A stretch of DNA of 5,441 nucleotides from Candidatus Peregrinibacteria bacterium CG_4_10_14_0_2_um_filter_43_11 (GTDB taxonomy: Bacteria; Patescibacteriota; Gracilibacteria; UM-FILTER-43-11), in NCBI GenBank assembly GCA_002792495.1, contig PFOK01000073.1, positions 1 to 5,441 on the forward strand, given 5' to 3'. The notes under the pieces are model-generated. The model made no database searches. It saw only the letters and a list, made by a program, of their open reading frames with translations, and was not told the origin of the DNA. The translations under genes and the position numbers were made by a program. This document shows positions 4,816-5,441 of the stretch, in pieces. Each line of letters begins with the position of its first letter. Position 1 is the first letter of the stretch.

Positions 4816-4821
4816 GGCGAC

Positions 4822-5295
4822 ATGAAAATACACATTGTTTCACTTAGCCACAAAGAGGGGAAACTTCTTAATTCAATCGTCACGAAGGGGAGCCATCCCG
4901 CGCGCGTTTTTCAGCGTGCCCAAATTCTCCTGAAAGCCAATCGTGGGCTTAAAGACGAAGTAATAGCAGAGCATCTTGAATGCACTCCGCAGCATGCCGG
5001 ACGCATTAGAAAACGGTATTGCACGGGAGGGCTTGAGCATGCGTTGTACGATGCCAAACGCTCAGGAAAACCTCGGACATTTCAAAAAGAAGATGAAACA
5101 AGAATCGTAGCCCTGGCCTGCACAAAAGCTCCTGAAGGGCGGAGCCATTGGACAGGGGAATTGCTCGCCGAAGAAGCGGCGAGAAGAAAGATTGTGAAAA
5201 AGATCAGCAAACAAAAAATATGGCTCATTATGAAGCAGCATGACTTGAAGCCATGGAGGGAAAAAAATGTGGTGCATTCCAAAGCTGACAGATGA
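4822..5295 (+). CDS. IS630-family transposase, upstream frame (helix-turn-helix part)
   Basis: This 157-residue frame encodes the DNA-binding half of an IS630-family transposase. Residues about 25-80 form the first helix-turn-helix: RAQILLKANRG, then KDEVIAEHLECTPQHAGRIR, then the family-typical GGLEHALYDAKRSGKPR. Residues about 88-150 form the second helical domain, ending with KQHDLKPWREK, which in relatives reads directly into a Lys-Trp-Cys-Ile-Pro segment. Here that segment is in another frame: after an A7 run at 5261-5267 this frame ends with an unrelated tail (NVVHSKADR). The catalytic DDE domain is therefore absent from this product. The ATG is preceded by an extended -10 and no Shine-Dalgarno. 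Confidence 0.9.
   Translation: MKIHIVSLSHKEGKLLNSIVTKGSHPARVFQRAQILLKANRGLKDEVIAEHLECTPQHAGRIRKRYCTGGLEHALYDAKRSGKPRTFQKEDETRIVALACTKAPEGRSHWTGELLAEEAARRKIVKKISKQKIWLIMKQHDLKPWREKNVVHSKADR
5260..5268 (+). other. A7 slippery run where the IS630 frame changes
   Basis: GAAAAAAAT separates the two transposase frames. The downstream frame is +1 relative to the upstream one. Reading GAA AAA, skipping one A, then ATG TGG TGC gives REKMWCIP, the same length as the REKKWCIP-type joint in uninterrupted relatives. Loss of one A by polymerase slippage, or a +1 ribosomal shift, would both restore the full protein. Confidence 0.6.
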
Positions 5296-5441
5296 ATTCA
5301 AAGAACGAATGGAAAATCTGATTGAACTTTATCTAAAACAACTGAATCCGACAGAGCCTGTGATTTGTCTTGATGAAAAGAGTAAGCAGTTACTTGAAGA
5401 CAGCCGTGTGGGCAAAGGAGTTATGCCGGGAAAAATTGCCA
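5267..5441 (+). CDS. IS630-family transposase, downstream frame (start of DDE domain, partial)
   Basis: From an ATG inside the A7 run this frame is open to the window edge for 58 codons. It begins MWCIPKLTDEFKERME and continues to EPVICLDEKSKQLLEDSR, the hallmark first block of the IS630 DDE domain, with the first catalytic Asp at residue 36 (codon 5372-5374). The other two acidic residues must lie beyond 5441. It is in the +1 frame relative to the upstream helix-turn-helix frame and overlaps it by 29 bp. On its own it lacks the DNA-binding part, so it needs frameshifting to give an active transposase, or the element is dead. Confidence 0.87.
   Translation, partial: MWCIPKLTDEFKERMENLIELYLKQLNPTEPVICLDEKSKQLLEDSRVGKGVMPGKIA

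Larger units (their letters stand above)
4822..5441 (+). mobile_element. IS630-family insertion sequence, right end outside the window
   Basis: The two reading frames at 4822-5295 and 5267-5441 together form one IS630/Tc1-like transposase. The left terminal inverted repeat should lie between about 4758 and 4821, but it cannot be defined without the right end. IS630 elements insert at TA and duplicate it; several TA dinucleotides are available there. Confidence 0.8.

Overview
The window is a compact bacterial chromosomal segment of roughly mid-40s GC% (estimated by eye). A core of metabolic genes on the + strand is flanked by pieces of two unrelated insertion sequences. Intergenic spaces are short, the standard genetic code fits (TGA ends two reading frames), and no start codon has a clear Shine-Dalgarno sequence. 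The pyrD/pyrK pair looks more like archaeal and candidate-phylum versions than the usual Bacillus or Lactococcus type. Together these suggest an uncultivated bacterium, possibly of the Patescibacteria/CPR (Peregrinibacteria-like). This is inference with low to moderate confidence; no ribosomal or marker gene is present to settle it.

Layout. Positions 1-189 hold the 3' end of a DDE transposase gene that begins before the window. A small unrecognised gene on the - strand (433 down to 149) overlaps its end and has a good promoter that diverges from the next gene. A short malic enzyme (578-1759) is followed by a DinJ/YafQ-type toxin-antitoxin pair (1815-2383) with an operator-like nest of palindromes over its promoter. 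Next come pyrD (2427-3344) and pyrK (3441-4235), the catalytic and electron-transfer subunits of a class 1B-like dihydroorotate dehydrogenase. They are separated by a 96-bp spacer with a 7-bp tandem repeat enclosed in an inverted repeat.

After pyrK lies a 42-bp perfect palindrome overlapped by a second 24-bp near-palindrome. Then comes the most unusual item: a stand-alone unit made of a consensus promoter, a 26-residue Gly/Cys-rich micropeptide gene (4377-4457) and a strong bidirectional terminator (4460-4491). The terminator also serves a small convergent - strand ORF (4757 down to 4527) that seems to start at TTG. The right end is an IS630-family transposase split into two frames at an A7 run (4822-5295 and 5267 to the window edge).

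How the genes may work together. PyrD and PyrK would form one enzyme that oxidises dihydroorotate to orotate and passes electrons through FMN, a 2Fe-2S cluster and FAD to NAD. Malic enzyme makes pyruvate and reduced cofactor from malate, a central-carbon role with no direct link to pyrimidine synthesis. The toxin-antitoxin pair is a self-contained module between them. The micropeptide has no visible maturation or export partner here, so its function is open.
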